Source: Carnegiea gigantea (lineage: Eukaryota; Streptophyta; Magnoliopsida; Caryophyllales; Cactaceae). From it: a stretch of 64,000 nt of DNA. Of the stretch, positions 21,831 through 34,199 are shown piece after piece (positions within the stretch are counted from its first letter, which is position 1; each line of letters starts with the position of its first letter). The stretch spans positions 287,001-351,000 of the forward strand of contig JAKOGI010000053.1 of assembly GCA_029747015.1 (NCBI GenBank). Direction: 5' to 3'. A program made the translations under genes and the position numbers. The notes beneath the pieces are model-generated. The model worked only from the letters and a program-made list of their open reading frames with translations, did no database searches and was not told the DNA's origin.

Positions 21831-22109
21831 CACCGCATAATTGCGCTTGCTATCTTCATCTTAATGACCAAGGGTTTATTGTGTGGAGAGGCGAATTGCA
21901 GGGCTTCCTTTCCACTCACCGTTATGCGGGACCCTTGCTCAATGGTGAGTACCTGTTGCACGCTTCTGAGCTAAGCTTTCTAAGCTGACTGGGTCATTCC
22001 TTTTGCATAGCCTCTAGCAATTGTGGCTACGACTTCTGTCGAACACTCCTTATCCTGCAGTTAGGGTTGTGCGGGATCCTACTCTCGTCAAGAAAACGTG
22101 GACCCCTCT

Positions 22110-23029
22110 TCAAAAATCGGTCAGTTTGCCAATTCATAAAGAGCTTTCTTCAGCTCTCGGCACTCAATAGTGGTGTGTCCACTCTGTTCATGAAACTCGC
22201 AGTATTTTCGGGCATTCTGCGGCTTCAGGGGTGCGGTCATGGGTGGCGGTCTTCGCAGCATGGGATGTCCCCTATCCTCCATGAGGATGCTTCTGGCGTC
22301 AGTGGTAAACCGAGGGTCAATTGCCTGAGTTACGGCCTCCTTTCCCAGGGGCCGAGATTCCTGTCACCATGATGGAGATTATTATCCCCTGGGATCCTGG
22401 CCTTCTTCGAGCGTCAGAATTGTCGGTATAAATCTCTGTGACGCTGATGAAATCTGCACCTTTCTTAGGGCCTCGGCCAACGTGGTTTCCTTCTGTTCAA
22501 CTAAGGAGAACTTGAAGCGGCCGCTTCTGAGACCGTTCAGGAAGGAGGTGTACGTCACCCCATCTTCCAGGTCCGAAATCAGCACCGCCTCCTAATGGAA
22601 GCGCTTGACGAATTCGGCGAGGAACTCATGTGGCCCCTACTTTATTTTGGACAGATGGATACTAGTCCTCCTTTCCTTCCGACTAGCGATGAATTGGCTG
22701 ACAAATTTATCAGCCAGGTCCTGGAAACAAGTGATGGTTCCTGGGGGCAGACCATTAAACCACGATTGCGCCACCCCCTTTGGGGTAGCGGAGAAATAGC
22801 GGCAGTATGCGGCATCATCCACGTCCTGCGAATACATCTGCACCTTATAGACCCCTAGATGCTCTTCGGGATCTGTCGTCCCATCGTAAAGGTCTACCGT
22901 GGGCATCTTGACTTTCCCGTAGCAAGGAGCATTGATGATTTCTACACTGAACGGGGTGGAGAAAAGAATAGCAGTCAGTCGAGTGGCGGTTCCCGAAACC
23001 TTGTTGGGGGTTTTAGGATGGTGGTCCAC
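22110..23029 (-). pseudogene. Tat gag core and CCHC region
   Basis: Frame 23029-22637 has SVEIINAPCYGKVKMPTVDL, YDGTTDPEEHLGVYK and AQSWFNGLPPGTITCFQDLA, the Retrotrans_gag core. It continues after a shift at 22585-22382 (YTSFLNGLRSGRFKFSL, TTLAEALRKVQ) and then at about 22210-22110 the zinc-binding YCEFHEQSGHTTIECRELKK, followed by a stop. At least two frameshifts break it. Confidence 0.85.
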
Positions 23030-23339
23030 TTTGACAATAAAGGGGCTCTTCCTCTCCCGGCCATGCCTCGAAATTCCAGCTGGGGACCGGTCTCCTCAGC
23101 GCGGCTCCTGACCGCGGATCCCCCGCGGGGAGGACTTTGGGTGCGGTCACGGTGAGAGCGGCGTTTCGGGCTGAGCCGACGCTTGCCCGAGATCTCCCCC
23201 TGAAGCTTGGAAGTCTGCTTTTATTCTTCGAGCCAGGCGGTTCGCCTGGAATGGGTTGTATAGGGAGTGGAAGTAGTGGTAGACTTGACGGTTGCCCCCT
23301 ATGTAGGGCGGCCACTAGTCTCGCTACCACGCATCGACC

Positions 23340-23735
23340 TTACTGCTCTGTATAGGGTTGATCGCTCCAGTTCGACCGAGATACCTCCCGCTCCCGCTCT
23401 GTGTAATAAGGAGATGGTACCCGCTCCTGCCGGTGAGAAGGCTCGCATCTGTTGGTAGGTACATAGTCAAAATGAGGAAATGGCCTGGTCGAATTCGCCG
23501 CCTCCATAGCCCTTTTAATCGGCTCTGAGACCTGCCGAGTAATAGTGTCCGTCATGGTGGACATAAAGGTTTTCAGGACGTCTACCGTGACGTACGCCTC
23601 TCTCCCTGGAGGACACAGGGCTAGCTTATCGAAGATTTGCCCGCGAACTCTCCGAGCCGTCCTGTACCTCAGGAGGCGCAGAGGTATTAACCGCGGAGGC
23701 CTCTTCCTTGTGAGTCCGTGGTCATGTAGCTTCAC
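23340..23735 (-). pseudogene. Tat gag N-terminal region
   Basis: A 131-residue frame starting about 20 bp after the primer site, with TRQVSEPIKRAMEAANSTRP and an Arg/Ser/Tyr-rich tail. It is followed (23330-23013) by Pro/Arg-rich low-complexity sequence in a shifted frame that joins the gag core. Only its position identifies it as gag. Confidence 0.6.
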
Positions 23736-23756
23736 TTACAACCATCGCTACTGCTC

Positions 23757-23776
23757 TTTCCCCACAGACGGTGTCA
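23757..23776 (-). other. Primer binding site of the Tat element
   Basis: The minus strand reads TGACACCGTCTGTGGGGAAA, two changes from TGGCGCC-GTCTGTGGGGA, a site common in Tat elements. It lies just upstream (minus strand) of the gag N-terminus. Confidence 0.75.
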
Positions 23777-24245
23777 ATCTAATTACGGAAGATTCCTTCG
23801 AGGTACTGTAGATGATGACATAGGACAAAAGAGCGGGTTTATCTGACAGTTTGCGTGCAACACCTGACCATCTCTTCTCCAAAGGCCCAACCTGCAAAAA
23901 GGGCACCCCCGGGTTGTGGACTGGGTAACGCTTCTCCGACGGTCAAGTCAGTCCAGGGTCCAAGTCAAAGGTTGATAGAAAGAGAATGTTGTATGAGTTA
24001 AATGTACCAGACTGCCAACCCCTTTCCCAAGGAGGGTAGGTGACTATTTATAGTTCATTCGACAAAGGGGTAAAATAGTAATCTTGCCTGGAACGATCTG
24101 CATGGGCCACCAGTCTTGCCAAGAAAGGGCCCTAGGGGAAGCCCCTACAGTCGCTTTTGGGGCTCATTATCTAAGGTATGGGTCTGGTCCATAGATCTAG
24201 CTTGGATGGGCCTATTTATGGGAAAATCTGATTTTTTTCCACTCA
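23777..24245 (-). repeat. 5' LTR of the Tat element, outer edge uncertain
   Basis: The sequence right of the primer site contains a TATA box on the minus strand (TATAAATAG, 24047-24055) and the GGACTGACTTGACCGTCGG-type string near 23940-23960 often seen in Tat LTRs. The outer edge near 24245 is set by a TGAGTGG start and is a guess. The partner LTR should lie left of the window. Confidence 0.5.
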
Positions 24246-24317
24246 ACCACTATTATAGATAGCCCTATGATAGATACTAGTATTGATCTGATAGTTGTAG
24301 ATTGGCCCCAACATAAA

Positions 24318-25885
24318 GGTTTTTAGCCTTATAAACGTGTTTGATGGGTTAAAATGTATGAAACTCCATTGATGAGATCCTTAACTAATTGCAAATGTAG
24401 ATTGCTTAATGAATTGCAAGTTGTTTTTAGTTTTTACTCTTTTTTACTCTTAGACCCTCTTAACCCTCCCTTTTCTTCTCCTCCATTCTAACTCTTCGTC
24501 TTCCATAAAGTTGTCTTATTTATAATGTAAAATATATTAGATAATCAGATTATAGATAATTATATTATAATCTAAAATATATTAGATAATATAGTTTATA
24601 TTAAAAATGAGAAATTATTTTTTTAAAATAAGCACATTATAATCTCTAACAAAGCAAATGCTAAACATTGCCCATAAAACAACAAAAATGACCCTTCATT
24701 TAATTGGGTCACTTAATTAAGATTGATAATCCTATCTACCCATATTTATATTAGGTCACTTAGCTATGACCGTTAATCAAATCTAACAGGAATTCACTAA
24801 ATCTTGCTCCCATAGAATAGTTAAGAACGATAGCAATTATATGATCTAAAAATGAATGAAACTTTAGTGTGCCGCGTGGTAGACCAAATAGAAGAAAAAT
24901 TTAAGAGAAAGATGAGAGATGACCATCAATGAAATGATGTTCATCAGCCTAAGGTGAAATAGATTAAGACTGTCATAACTAAATCATAACCACATAGAAC
25001 TTTTTTGGCACAATAAAGATAAATATATAGATTTCCCCCAAAAAAACCACCTATAAAGTGTTCTTGATCCTCTCCCTATCAATTTCCACCAGAATTTTGA
25101 ACTCATAAGTGTTCTTAATTGCAATCTATAATGAATTCAAATCATAAAGTGTTAAATGCTTGATAATGCCCCTTATGTTGAGATAAGGACATGCAAAGTT
25201 AGAGACTCTCAATTGCAAGATGGGGATAAAGAGACATTGTATTCAAGCATCAGACATAAAACTTATGAAGGCAAGATCTTATCCACTCAAGATTAAAATC
25301 GATAGTTTTATCAATGGGCCATCTCTCAAAAGTCTCACATCTTCCCACCTAAGATTTCCACACAATAAGAGGATAAAATATTTTGACCAACCCTTTTAGA
25401 GAACAGAACATTTCACATGGCATATTAGGTAATTCGGCTAAAGCCATGAAGGGAAGAAGGGGACACATTGTAGCAAAGGAGATAGTCCAAGTCATTAGGA
25501 AGATACTAAAAATTCACCTCTTAAATAGAGATGGGATATTTAAGCAATAGATAGAAAGGGGTAAAATTGTAAATATGAAGTAAGATTGCATATCCCTTGA
25601 ACATATGAAAGTAATTTGTACTTTGTGCAAAACATTTTTAGTAGAATGTATTTAATTTACTATTTTCCATGCCATGGGAGAAAAACAAAACAACTTCAAC
25701 GAAGAGGAAGAGCTATAATGAGGGAGAAGAAAAGGCAGGGTTAAGAGGGTCTAAGAGTAAAAAAAAAGTAAAAACCAAAAACTACTTGCAATTCATTAAG
25801 CGATCTACATTTGCAATTAGTTAAGGATCTCATCAATGGAGTTTCAGGCATTTTAAGCCATCAAAGACATTCATAGACAAATATA
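24318..25885. mobile_element. DNA element with about 190-bp terminal inverted repeats
   Basis: 24318-24510 is repeated in inverted orientation at about 25690-25885. Both arms contain AACTCCATTGATGAGATCC, TTGCAAATGTAGAT and CTCTTAGACCCTCTTAACCC, with roughly 85-90% identity by eye. The 1.2-kb interior has no open frame of note. Long inverted termini without a gene suit a non-autonomous Mutator-like or foldback element. I could not fix a target duplication. Confidence 0.7.
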
Positions 25886-27710
25886 TTCCCAACAACAATA
25901 AAAACTGGGGCAATTTAAGCCTTAAATTTAACAAGGTAGAGCCTTAAATTAGAATTTTTGTGCACTTTCATAGTTTATACCAAAGCTCCAAACAAGCATA
26001 TCTAGGGCCCAGAGGGCAACGATATCTATGGGGCAAAATAGAACTGACAAACTAATCAATGATGAGAAAAAATTGCAAAATTTCATACCGAACGAAGACA
26101 CAATGGTACAAGCAATGAAGGATACAGAGTAGTGAAGCAGAACTAGAGCACGACCTCAAGCACAATTGCTACAGAAGCTATGATTAGGCATTTAGAGGGT
26201 CTAGGGTAAGCAATACAAGGGGGGAGACGGCGAGTACTTGCGGACCGACAGTCACGAAAATTATTTACCAATGCATTTTGCACTCAATTATGATAGGGAA
26301 AGGGAAGGGCTTCGAGTTCAAGGCAGGAGGGTTTCCTTTTAAGTCGAGGCCAGAATTGAGCAAATGAGCATGCACTTCAGTGATTAGTTATTTTAGAATT
26401 TTCAATTCCTTCCCTGACACTATTTGAAGTAATCCGAAACATTACTGTTTCTAAAGCGTTTTTAGATCTAACATTGATCGGACCTCAAATATGTTGTTAC
26501 AAGTCAATGAAAAACTGAGCATTTGATGAGCTTCCGTTAAAGATTTTGCTTTTCTTTTCTAGTTAGAAGTAGAAGCTCATATTAAAAAAATAAAAAATAT
26601 GGGAAAAAAGGAGTAGCGCAAAGCAAGACTTAAGAGGAGAAGAAAGCTCTTTGCGGTTGTGAGAAGGAAAAGCTCAAAATCTAAGGAAGTGAATTGTTTG
26701 GTAGCATTTTGTTAAAAAATAATCTTTCTGAATAGAAAATTCATGATCGATGGAAGCAAAAAAGAAATTTGCTTCAAGCATTAAAAAAGAAGCACCCCAT
26801 CCACAATTCTATTAGTTGGTTCATGTATCTCAGATAATGAAATAGATTTCAAAATGTCTAAAATATTGGGAAAAAATAACGTATTTTGTTTCATAATAAA
26901 GTGGGTGTTATAATAACTATAGATATCAAATTCTTTTTATGTCTTATAATAGTTGGAAAAACTAGACATTAAGGTAGGTACTTAATTAGCTTGATTTCAT
27001 TTGTATTAGTTGTATGAGCAATTTTAGATCCTTGTGTATCTGTTGTAACTGATTTACAATTTGATCCAACGTCGAGAGTGTACAAGTTTGTAGTTATATG
27101 CTTTTTGATGGCTTTGCACCCAAAAAAAAGGGAAAGAAAGAAAGCTCATTGACAGCTTTGTTCTACTTAATTGATGGTCATTTAACCTTCACATGTAATG
27201 TAACAACGTGAATGTCCAAACATCAATTTTCAAAAAATTAGGATATGACCAACAAAATGTTAGGAATTTTCAAGCGTGTGCTACCATGGGCCTTAGTTCC
27301 TAGCTTGGCTTTTCCCTTGTTGAAAAACTGATAGTAGGTGTCCGTGGTAAACAATTTTTCTGGTATTTGTTATCTGAATTGATGGGTAAGAATGACATAT
27401 TATCTCCATCCAAAACTACCATTAAATCCTATTAAATATGGTGCCTTTTTAGATTGTTAAGCAATGTATACAAGGAAGAAGAACATATAGAAGCAACATA
27501 CACAATCTATGTGAGTGGTTGCAGTAGTCAAATTGATTGAACTTTTGGGAAACCTTGAACATTCATACTTGTTTCTTCAGCTTCTTATCCCTAACATTAT
27601 TTGCAGTGTAGAAAATATGTATTAAGGAAAATGATATGTTCACTATTTGTTGAAATATCCAGTACTACATTCATCCTTTTACTAACAATCTTAAGAGTTA
27701 TTTCCTTTCA
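25886..27710. other. No recognisable gene
   Basis: A/T-rich sequence without long frames. The 5' LTR of the Copia element that starts coding at 27711 should lie here, but I found neither its ends nor a tRNA-Met primer site. Confidence 0.5.
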
Positions 27711-28424
27711 ATGGCAACACTCCATGGGATGACTTCTCACTTGCAGAAATTGGGCAAGTTTGAGGGCGTCAGGTTTCGTTATTGGCAAAAGAAGATGCAC
27801 TTCTTTCTTACTATTCTTAAGGTGGTGTACGTACTTAAAACTCCTTAGTCCGTTGAGACTAAAAAATAAGACTTTAAAGCAAGCCCGCTGGATATCTAAG
27901 TTCGAGAATGATAATTATATTTGTTGAGGACACATGTTGAACAGCATGTCGGATGACTTATTCTATGTTTATAAGGGGACGTAGTCTGCCAAGGAACTTT
28001 GTGAAGCATTAGAGAACAAGCACATGGTGGAGGATGATTCTAGCAAGAACTTCCTAGTAAGTCGGTTCAATAATTGTAAGATAGTCAATGAACGTTCTAT
28101 TCTAAACCAATTGTATGAAATTTAGTGTATTTTGAGTCACTTCAAGCAGCATCAAATGTATATGGATGAGTCTATTATAGTGTCTTTTATAGTAAACAAA
28201 TTTTTCCCTTCTTGGAAAGACACTAAAAGAACCCTACAACATACAAAAGAGAAAATGCATCTTGGGGATTTGGCTAACCGTCTTCATATGGAAGAAGAGT
28301 TGTGCATGCAGGATGAATTAAATGAGCATGTCTCCAAGATTTACGTGACTGAAGATGAAGAGTCAAGTCGAGGATAGAAAGGAAACAAGAAGAGGCCCAA
28401 CAAGGATAATACCAACAAGAGTAA
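27711..28424 (+). pseudogene. Copia gag, first part
   Basis: Starts MATLHGMTSHLQKLGKFEG, then FRYWQKKMHFFLTILKVVYVL, the start of Ty1/Copia gag (UBN2 type). Later pieces include HMVEDDSSKNFLVSRFNN and, in an open frame 28132-28377, HFKQHQMYMDESIIVSFIV, LANRLHMEEELCMQDE. There are several stops (for example the TAGs near 27848 and 28122). It is cut at 28424 by the Athila insertion and continues at 37186 with the zinc knuckle. Confidence 0.85.
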
Positions 28425-29706
28425 TGATTGAGACTAACTAAACTAACACCGCAGGCGCACGGGTAGCTGTAGTATAGATAAAGATATCGTTCCTCATGAA
28501 CTAATGTAACTTACGGAGTTTTGTCTATCAGAACGTGCTAAGTAAAATTTTAATCCAATTGGTGTTGATATAACAATTACTAATTCATTATTCTGAATCC
28601 ATCAAAGAAAAAATGTCTAGGAATTTGTAGTTATGAAAGAGTATTGGATCAAAATGAATAATATGTACTTTTCTCTAATCGGTTAATCTCAAGAAATTGT
28701 AATCTATCCAGAAATTTGATCTATTCATTCGAAATCAATCAAATTTGCCTAAACTAAGCAAAAGTCGTTCTTTCAAACTAATTTCCTTAATTCAAGTTAA
28801 ATATATTCGATTACTCGCTAGTCCTCCTAATATACAAATCTCTCTTTCGAGACGACTCAACACTAGGTTTAATCAAGCAGTCCAACGACCAAATATTACC
28901 TTTCAGTTTTTCATTCGTTTGCTTCAAGTAAGCAAGCAAATTTTGGCCAAAAATCCACTCACAACATATCAAATACTTGATAAACAAAATCAAACCAATC
29001 ATAAAAAAAAGCACAATTCTATAAGTTAAAACATGATTCCAACAACACTTACATAAACTACTAAATCCCGAGTCAAAAGAAAACTGCTCAGATATGATTA
29101 AGAAATAAACAAAACTAACCTACAATCCGACGAAATCTGAGAGAAAGGCTTGATTGAGATGGCCTTCAACCAAGGGCTTCAAACCGCCTCAAAAACCAAA
29201 CATGTACACTCAAGATTTCTCACCAAAACTAAAAATCAAACTAGAAAACAACAAAATTTGAGAAAGAAGAAAACTAAACTAAAGTCTAATCTATGCTTTT
29301 TTGTATTGCTCTAGGATTGCAGGATTGAAGGATTACTTTTCACTGCTCCAAGACGAAGCTATTTATAGGAGAGCTCGCTTGATCTCGGCCACACAGCCGC
29401 AAGAAGATGAAGAGGTAATAGTTACAGGCTCACCACGGTCTGTGGCATGCACCACGGTCCGACCATGGTCTGGGCTAAAACCGGATTTCTGCTCTTTTCT
29501 TGCTCTACGGGCGTAGCAACTCATTAGTGTCCATGGGGGAGGTCAAAATACACCTATTTATAGTCAAATGCTGGGTTAAAAGGCTTAAAATCCTGTAAAA
29601 CATATCAAACAACTATACCCAAGCATAAATCGAGAATAGGAATGTAAATAATAACAATAAGTACATAATTCTCCTAACGATGTAGCAAAACATTAAGCAC
29701 TTATCA
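28425..29706 (-). repeat. 3' LTR of the Athila element
   Basis: 1282 bp. On the minus strand it begins TGATAAGTGC (at 29706) and ends CTCAATCA (at 28425). It lacks about 20 bp near its start that the other copy has (37141-37160). It holds inverted CCACGG/CCGTGG motifs near 29433-29470. The polypurine tract GCATGGGGGAGTT lies just outside it at 29707-29719. Confidence 0.9.
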
Positions 29707-29719
29707 AACTCCCCCATGC

Positions 29720-31472
29720 TTAAAGTGTTGCTTGTCCTCAAGCATTATGCTCAAAAAAAAAAAAAAAAAAAAAAACTATACATAACCTCCTCAGGATAGA
29801 CATAGGTAACATTCAAATAGTAAAGCTAATCCAAATGCAGCCCAAAAAGATGCAAAGAATTATTAATAAACAGAATAGGGAATGAAATTTGCAAAAATCT
29901 TTTGATAGACTACAATGTCAAACTTAAATCAATCTTTCCCCAAATCGTCAAATACAATCATTGCAGCGTATGAAACAAGTAAGGCTAGCAAGGTCGGCAG
30001 AACGGAACAAATGTTTTGGAAATGAAGAGCTACAAGCCATAGACTAAGAGCTAAACAATTCCAATGCATCATATAACATCCTTCTTAAACCATATCAATT
30101 CATCAACTAGATAAATCCCAAATTGAAGAGAGAGAGTCGAAAATCACAAATATCTTATAATCCCACCAAGGTTGACACTTTCTTTCAATTTTATTTTTTT
30201 TTTGTTTTTCATTTTTATTTTTGTTAATAAGGATAGCGAAGGGGAAATCCATAACGAACTTTAAATTCCAACTCTTCTCGAAACTTTGTGCAATAAAATA
30301 AGGTATTTATCAAAATCTCACATCCCTGCATCAAATATCCAAAATTCACTAAAAGATAACAATCCACCTTACTAGTGCCTATGATGCATAAGAATGAAAC
30401 ACTACTTTAGTCTTGGCTTAAGGGTAAGACAAGTATTTGGCCATGGGCTATAATAGAAGGTTTAAATCAAGAAACGAATATAGGCTCAAAGGGGCTAGCA
30501 AAGGATACAATACACAACAAAGGTGGAGCCGTGGGTTTCAACGAATCAAAGAAAAGACAAATGCCTCAATCATATTGTCTAAATGCATATGCAAAATGTG
30601 ATCTTGAATGAGAATCAAAGTAAGTTCTAGAGAAATGACATCAAGGAAGAGTCACATATGAAAGAAAATATAAGACTAAAAATGATGAATAGCCTCTAAA
30701 AGCTCAAAATTTCACGGGATATCTACCAAGGTCAAAACTAACACACTAGTAAACACATGCCAATAATCGTGTAAAGACTCATGGGGTAAATCAACTCGTA
30801 TTCAACACGTGGTCAAAACATGGAGATCATTTCGAAAACTCATTCGTAAACATTTTATGCATAATTTGGGAGAATCAAAGGATCAAATTAAACCATAGAA
30901 GTCTACCAAATCTATAAAGATCATCATCGGAAGATTTTTTTCTGTTTTCATTTTCTTTTTATATTTTTTTTCATTTTTTTATATGCATGCTTCTACAAAC
31001 AATGCAAACTAAAAATGCAAAGAAACTAATAAAAGAAAGGAATTAAAATGCAACCTAGAATAAAAAGAAAGCTAAATGCACTGCTAAACAAAACTAAAAC
31101 CAAAAATCAAAACTATAAAAACTACCGCTAAAAACACATACAAAGCAAAACACACCAAAACAGAAACAGGCATCAGACGCCAAATATAATGACTAACTCC
31201 CCCATGCTTGAATCACACATTGCCCTCAATGTGGGCACAGAATAGAAAAAGGGAAGGGGAGAAGCACATAGCATTCAGAAACAAGGTGGTGGTGGAGGAT
31301 AGGGTGGTTGGCCATAGGAGATATGCCAATCTCGTCAGGTCTCTAGACATGCCCTATAGTCTTGGAAATATTGTGTCTGTGAAGCAAGCAACCCACAAAA
31401 CTCACTGTGGCACTCTTGGACAAAGTCCCGAAGAGCGGCGTTCTCAGAAGCAACAAAAGCTTAGAGGGAAAC
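29720..31472 (-). other. Non-coding segment upstream of the Athila 3' LTR
   Basis: A/C/T-rich with poly(A) at 29754-29775 and poly(T) runs near 30190 and 30960. No domain is recognised. The phrase CTCCCCCATGCTTGAA near 31197, similar to the polypurine-tract context, recurs here, as is common downstream of Athila ORF1. Confidence 0.5.
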
Positions 31473-32602
31473 TTACTCCTCTTGAATGGACCTAAGGGTG
31501 TCTTGAATATCATAATAGTCAAGAGGGGGTGGTTGAGAGAAAGAACTAGGTTCAGCTTGACTAGAGTGAGGGGCTGGATAATGGGTTGTCAGTCGAACAA
31601 GCTCCTCATCACCAGGTACCCAATAAAGGTTACGTTGGTGAAGAAGGGTGGCGCAATCAACATTAGGAAGCGGCAAAAGCCGGTCCCCGGCGTAAATCCA
31701 ACACAAACGGCCAACCTCAACTTTACAGAAGTACATAACCTCAAAAGCATCTTGATCAAGCTGCTCAAACTCGAAAACTCTATCCTCAGAATTGGGCTCA
31801 ACTCTCATAAATCTAGCAGTAGTAGTTACAATCCCACCTATGACTATCCTACCTTTAGTGCTAACAATAGCACTATGCAATTGTCTAGCTAAAAATGAAC
31901 CTGAGTCAAGCTGATATCCATCAAGCATACAGGACAAAAAGTATAACTCAGAAAGTCTGGGGACATTCAGACTATCGTCTCGAGCAAACAAAGAAGAAGC
32001 TAAGATACGCTAAGCCACTCCAATACAGGGGTTCCTAATATGTGTGCATTTTGATGAACTGGTGCTATGCCTAACATTCCCTAAAAGTTCACCCCAAAGT
32101 GCATTCGGGTTGAATCTGCAGGGGACTTGGCGATGCGATAAATCCATGCTAGGTGGAAAACCGAAAATACTATAGAAGGCACCTAAGTTCAGTCCATACA
32201 ATTGACCCTGCAAATAAAACGATATATAACCGACTTGACAATGAGGCCCTCTAGTGACCTCGACATGGAGTGCACTAAGAAACTCTAGGGTCAGGTCCCG
32301 GTATGTATGCTCTTTGAGTTCTAAAAGTTGTTCCATACCACCTCTTGTAAATAACCATCTAACATCATCCAACATTCCCAACCGGGCTAACAAATCCTCA
32401 TAATAATATGTAGTTGCTACAACCATACGTTCATTCAAACAATTGTACCTAGCAATATGATCGGGATGCGCTAAACCAAGAGGGTGAGGAATGTTACCTT
32501 TAGCACGCGCGGTTCGGGATGCCCTTTGAGGTTGAGATGGTGCTTGACTTGAAGAACCAAGCCAACCTTCTTGGTGCCCCTTTGTCTCTTATTTGGTGCC
32601 AT
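31473..32602 (-). pseudogene. Athila ORF1 (env-position protein)
   Basis: Starts MAPNKRQRGTKK at 32602, shifts frame, then MNERMVVATTYYYEDLLARL (32438-32010) and FARDDSLNVPRLSELYFLSC (31991-31473). The segments LEFLSALHVEV, GYISFYLQGQLYGLNL and LYWVPGDEELVRL are characteristic of the ATHILA ORF-1 family that lies between pol and the 3' LTR. Function is not known; an envelope-like role has been proposed for the region in related elements. Frameshifts lie near 32450-32560 and a stop near 32010. Confidence 0.8.
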
Positions 32603-33293
32603 GGTTGCAAATTCTAACCAAAAACAAAACTAGAACCAAAAATAAGAACTGAAACCCAGAAAATTAAAGAAATTAAGTAAATATGAAGAACAAGAGAGAG
32701 AAAAGGATAGGTGTGGTAGATAGGTATGGTAGATGAGATAAGTTTCAAGAAAAAGAAGAAGAAAGTGATGGAATTTATGGAGAAAGATCAAAGATTGAGT
32801 GAAAGGAGATGATTTGGTATGAAAAGGATTGAAAATGGTGAAGAAATGAGGAAGATTGATGGTGGGAGGTATGGAGAACTTAGTGAGAGAAAATGGAGGT
32901 AGAGAGAGAGTATGTTGAGAGGTTGAAGAAGAAGTGAGGGAGAGGAAAGGGCACTGTGGTCAAAAACCTAGACCGTGGCAGCACACCACGGTCCGTGGCC
33001 TTCACCATGGGCCAACCGTGGTATCTGCTGGTCTGCTATTTTATTTTATTTTTTTGATTTTTCTGGGTTGGCATCCCACGGCCGTATTTCTGAGGGTACT
33101 GGCCGTGGTGCCAACATTTTATTCATATATATATATTTTTTGTTTTGTTTTCTCTCTTTTTTATTTTTTTTTTCAAATCACAAATTACAAAAATAGTAAA
33201 AATAAAAGCTAAGGAAAGAAAAAAGGAAAAAGAAAAAGGACTTGGGTTGCCTCCCAAGAAGAGCTCTTTTGAGGTTAAAACTTGACCTTTGTT

Positions 33294-33539
33294 CTATGCT
33301 TGGTCTGGATCAGATAATGTGTGGGCATTAGCTTTATCCTGGCCCACAAAATCAAATTTCTTCAGTCGAAGGTACCATCTTAAAAGTTTTGGCTGCAGGT
33401 CCTTCATTTTCATAACTTGGTGCCATAATGCATAATTTGCATACAAAAGAAATCGCTCTTGTGGCCCATCAGATGGGCTACCATCAACTCGTTCAACCCC
33501 TACATCAAAATCTGCATCAAAACCTTCCATTGGAAGCAT
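33294..33539 (-). pseudogene. Athila RNase H remnant
   Basis: A short frame with LLYANYALWHQVMKMKDLQP and LLRWYLRLKKFDFVGQDK. It resembles the end of the gypsy RNase H module (usually LLRWxLLLQEFDxxIxDKKG). RT should lie between the protease (33840-34146) and this remnant but the gap is only 300 bp, so RT has been deleted. Integrase is also absent between here and ORF1. Confidence 0.5.
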
Positions 33540-33839
33540 AGAGAGAACAGTTTACACAAACCTGCAATAATCACTCATGGAAGATTCGTTAGGAACAAGG
33601 CCTCAACCTTGGGCTTGTTAGGTGGCATAGGAGCAGAAAACTTCACTTTAACATACCCTTAATCGGGGTCCTCATAAGAAATCCAGTCAAAATCAGGAGG
33701 ATCTTCATAATTCAAGACATCCTCCATATCGATCTCAGGGGAAACGAGTAATGCATCCAATATAAAAGAATGAGGAGAATCCATGTCCTCCTTTCTATGA
33801 CTAAACACAGCAAAGCATCCTTCTACCTCAAAAGATATA

Positions 33840-34146
33840 CGGCGCTCTCTTACATCAATGTGTCAACTAGCTGTCGCTAAAATGGGCCGTCCTAGGATAA
33901 TTTGAGCATCGTCTGTTTCAGGCATATCAACTATAATGAAGTCCTCCAACACCCAAATGTCTCCTATATTAACTGCATATTTTCCAATTTGCCTATAGGT
34001 TGCATCACAGAACCATCAACCAACTGGAGTGAAAATGGTGCGGCTAGTAATGGTCCTGCGTGCAGCTTATGAAACAAAGAATAGGGCATGATGCTAACAC
34101 TAGCACCTAGATCGCATAGACCTCTTTCAATTTCCACCTTTCCCAC
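33840..34146 (-). pseudogene. Athila protease
   Basis: Starts MGKVEIERGLCDLGASVSIM with the DLGAS active-site variant typical of Athila, then SLFHKLHAGPLLAAPFSLQL, and after a frame change the second half VLEDFIIVDMPETDDAQIIL, GRPILATA. Recognisable but interrupted. Confidence 0.75.
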
Positions 34147-34199
34147 AATGGATGGAATAGAAAAACTACCTAGGCCAGGGAGCTTAGGGAAAAAATGGT

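Noticed and set aside
20300..22372. Several plus-strand open frames over the Tat pol
   Set aside because: They are the complement of clear RT, protease and gag sequence and show no family motifs.
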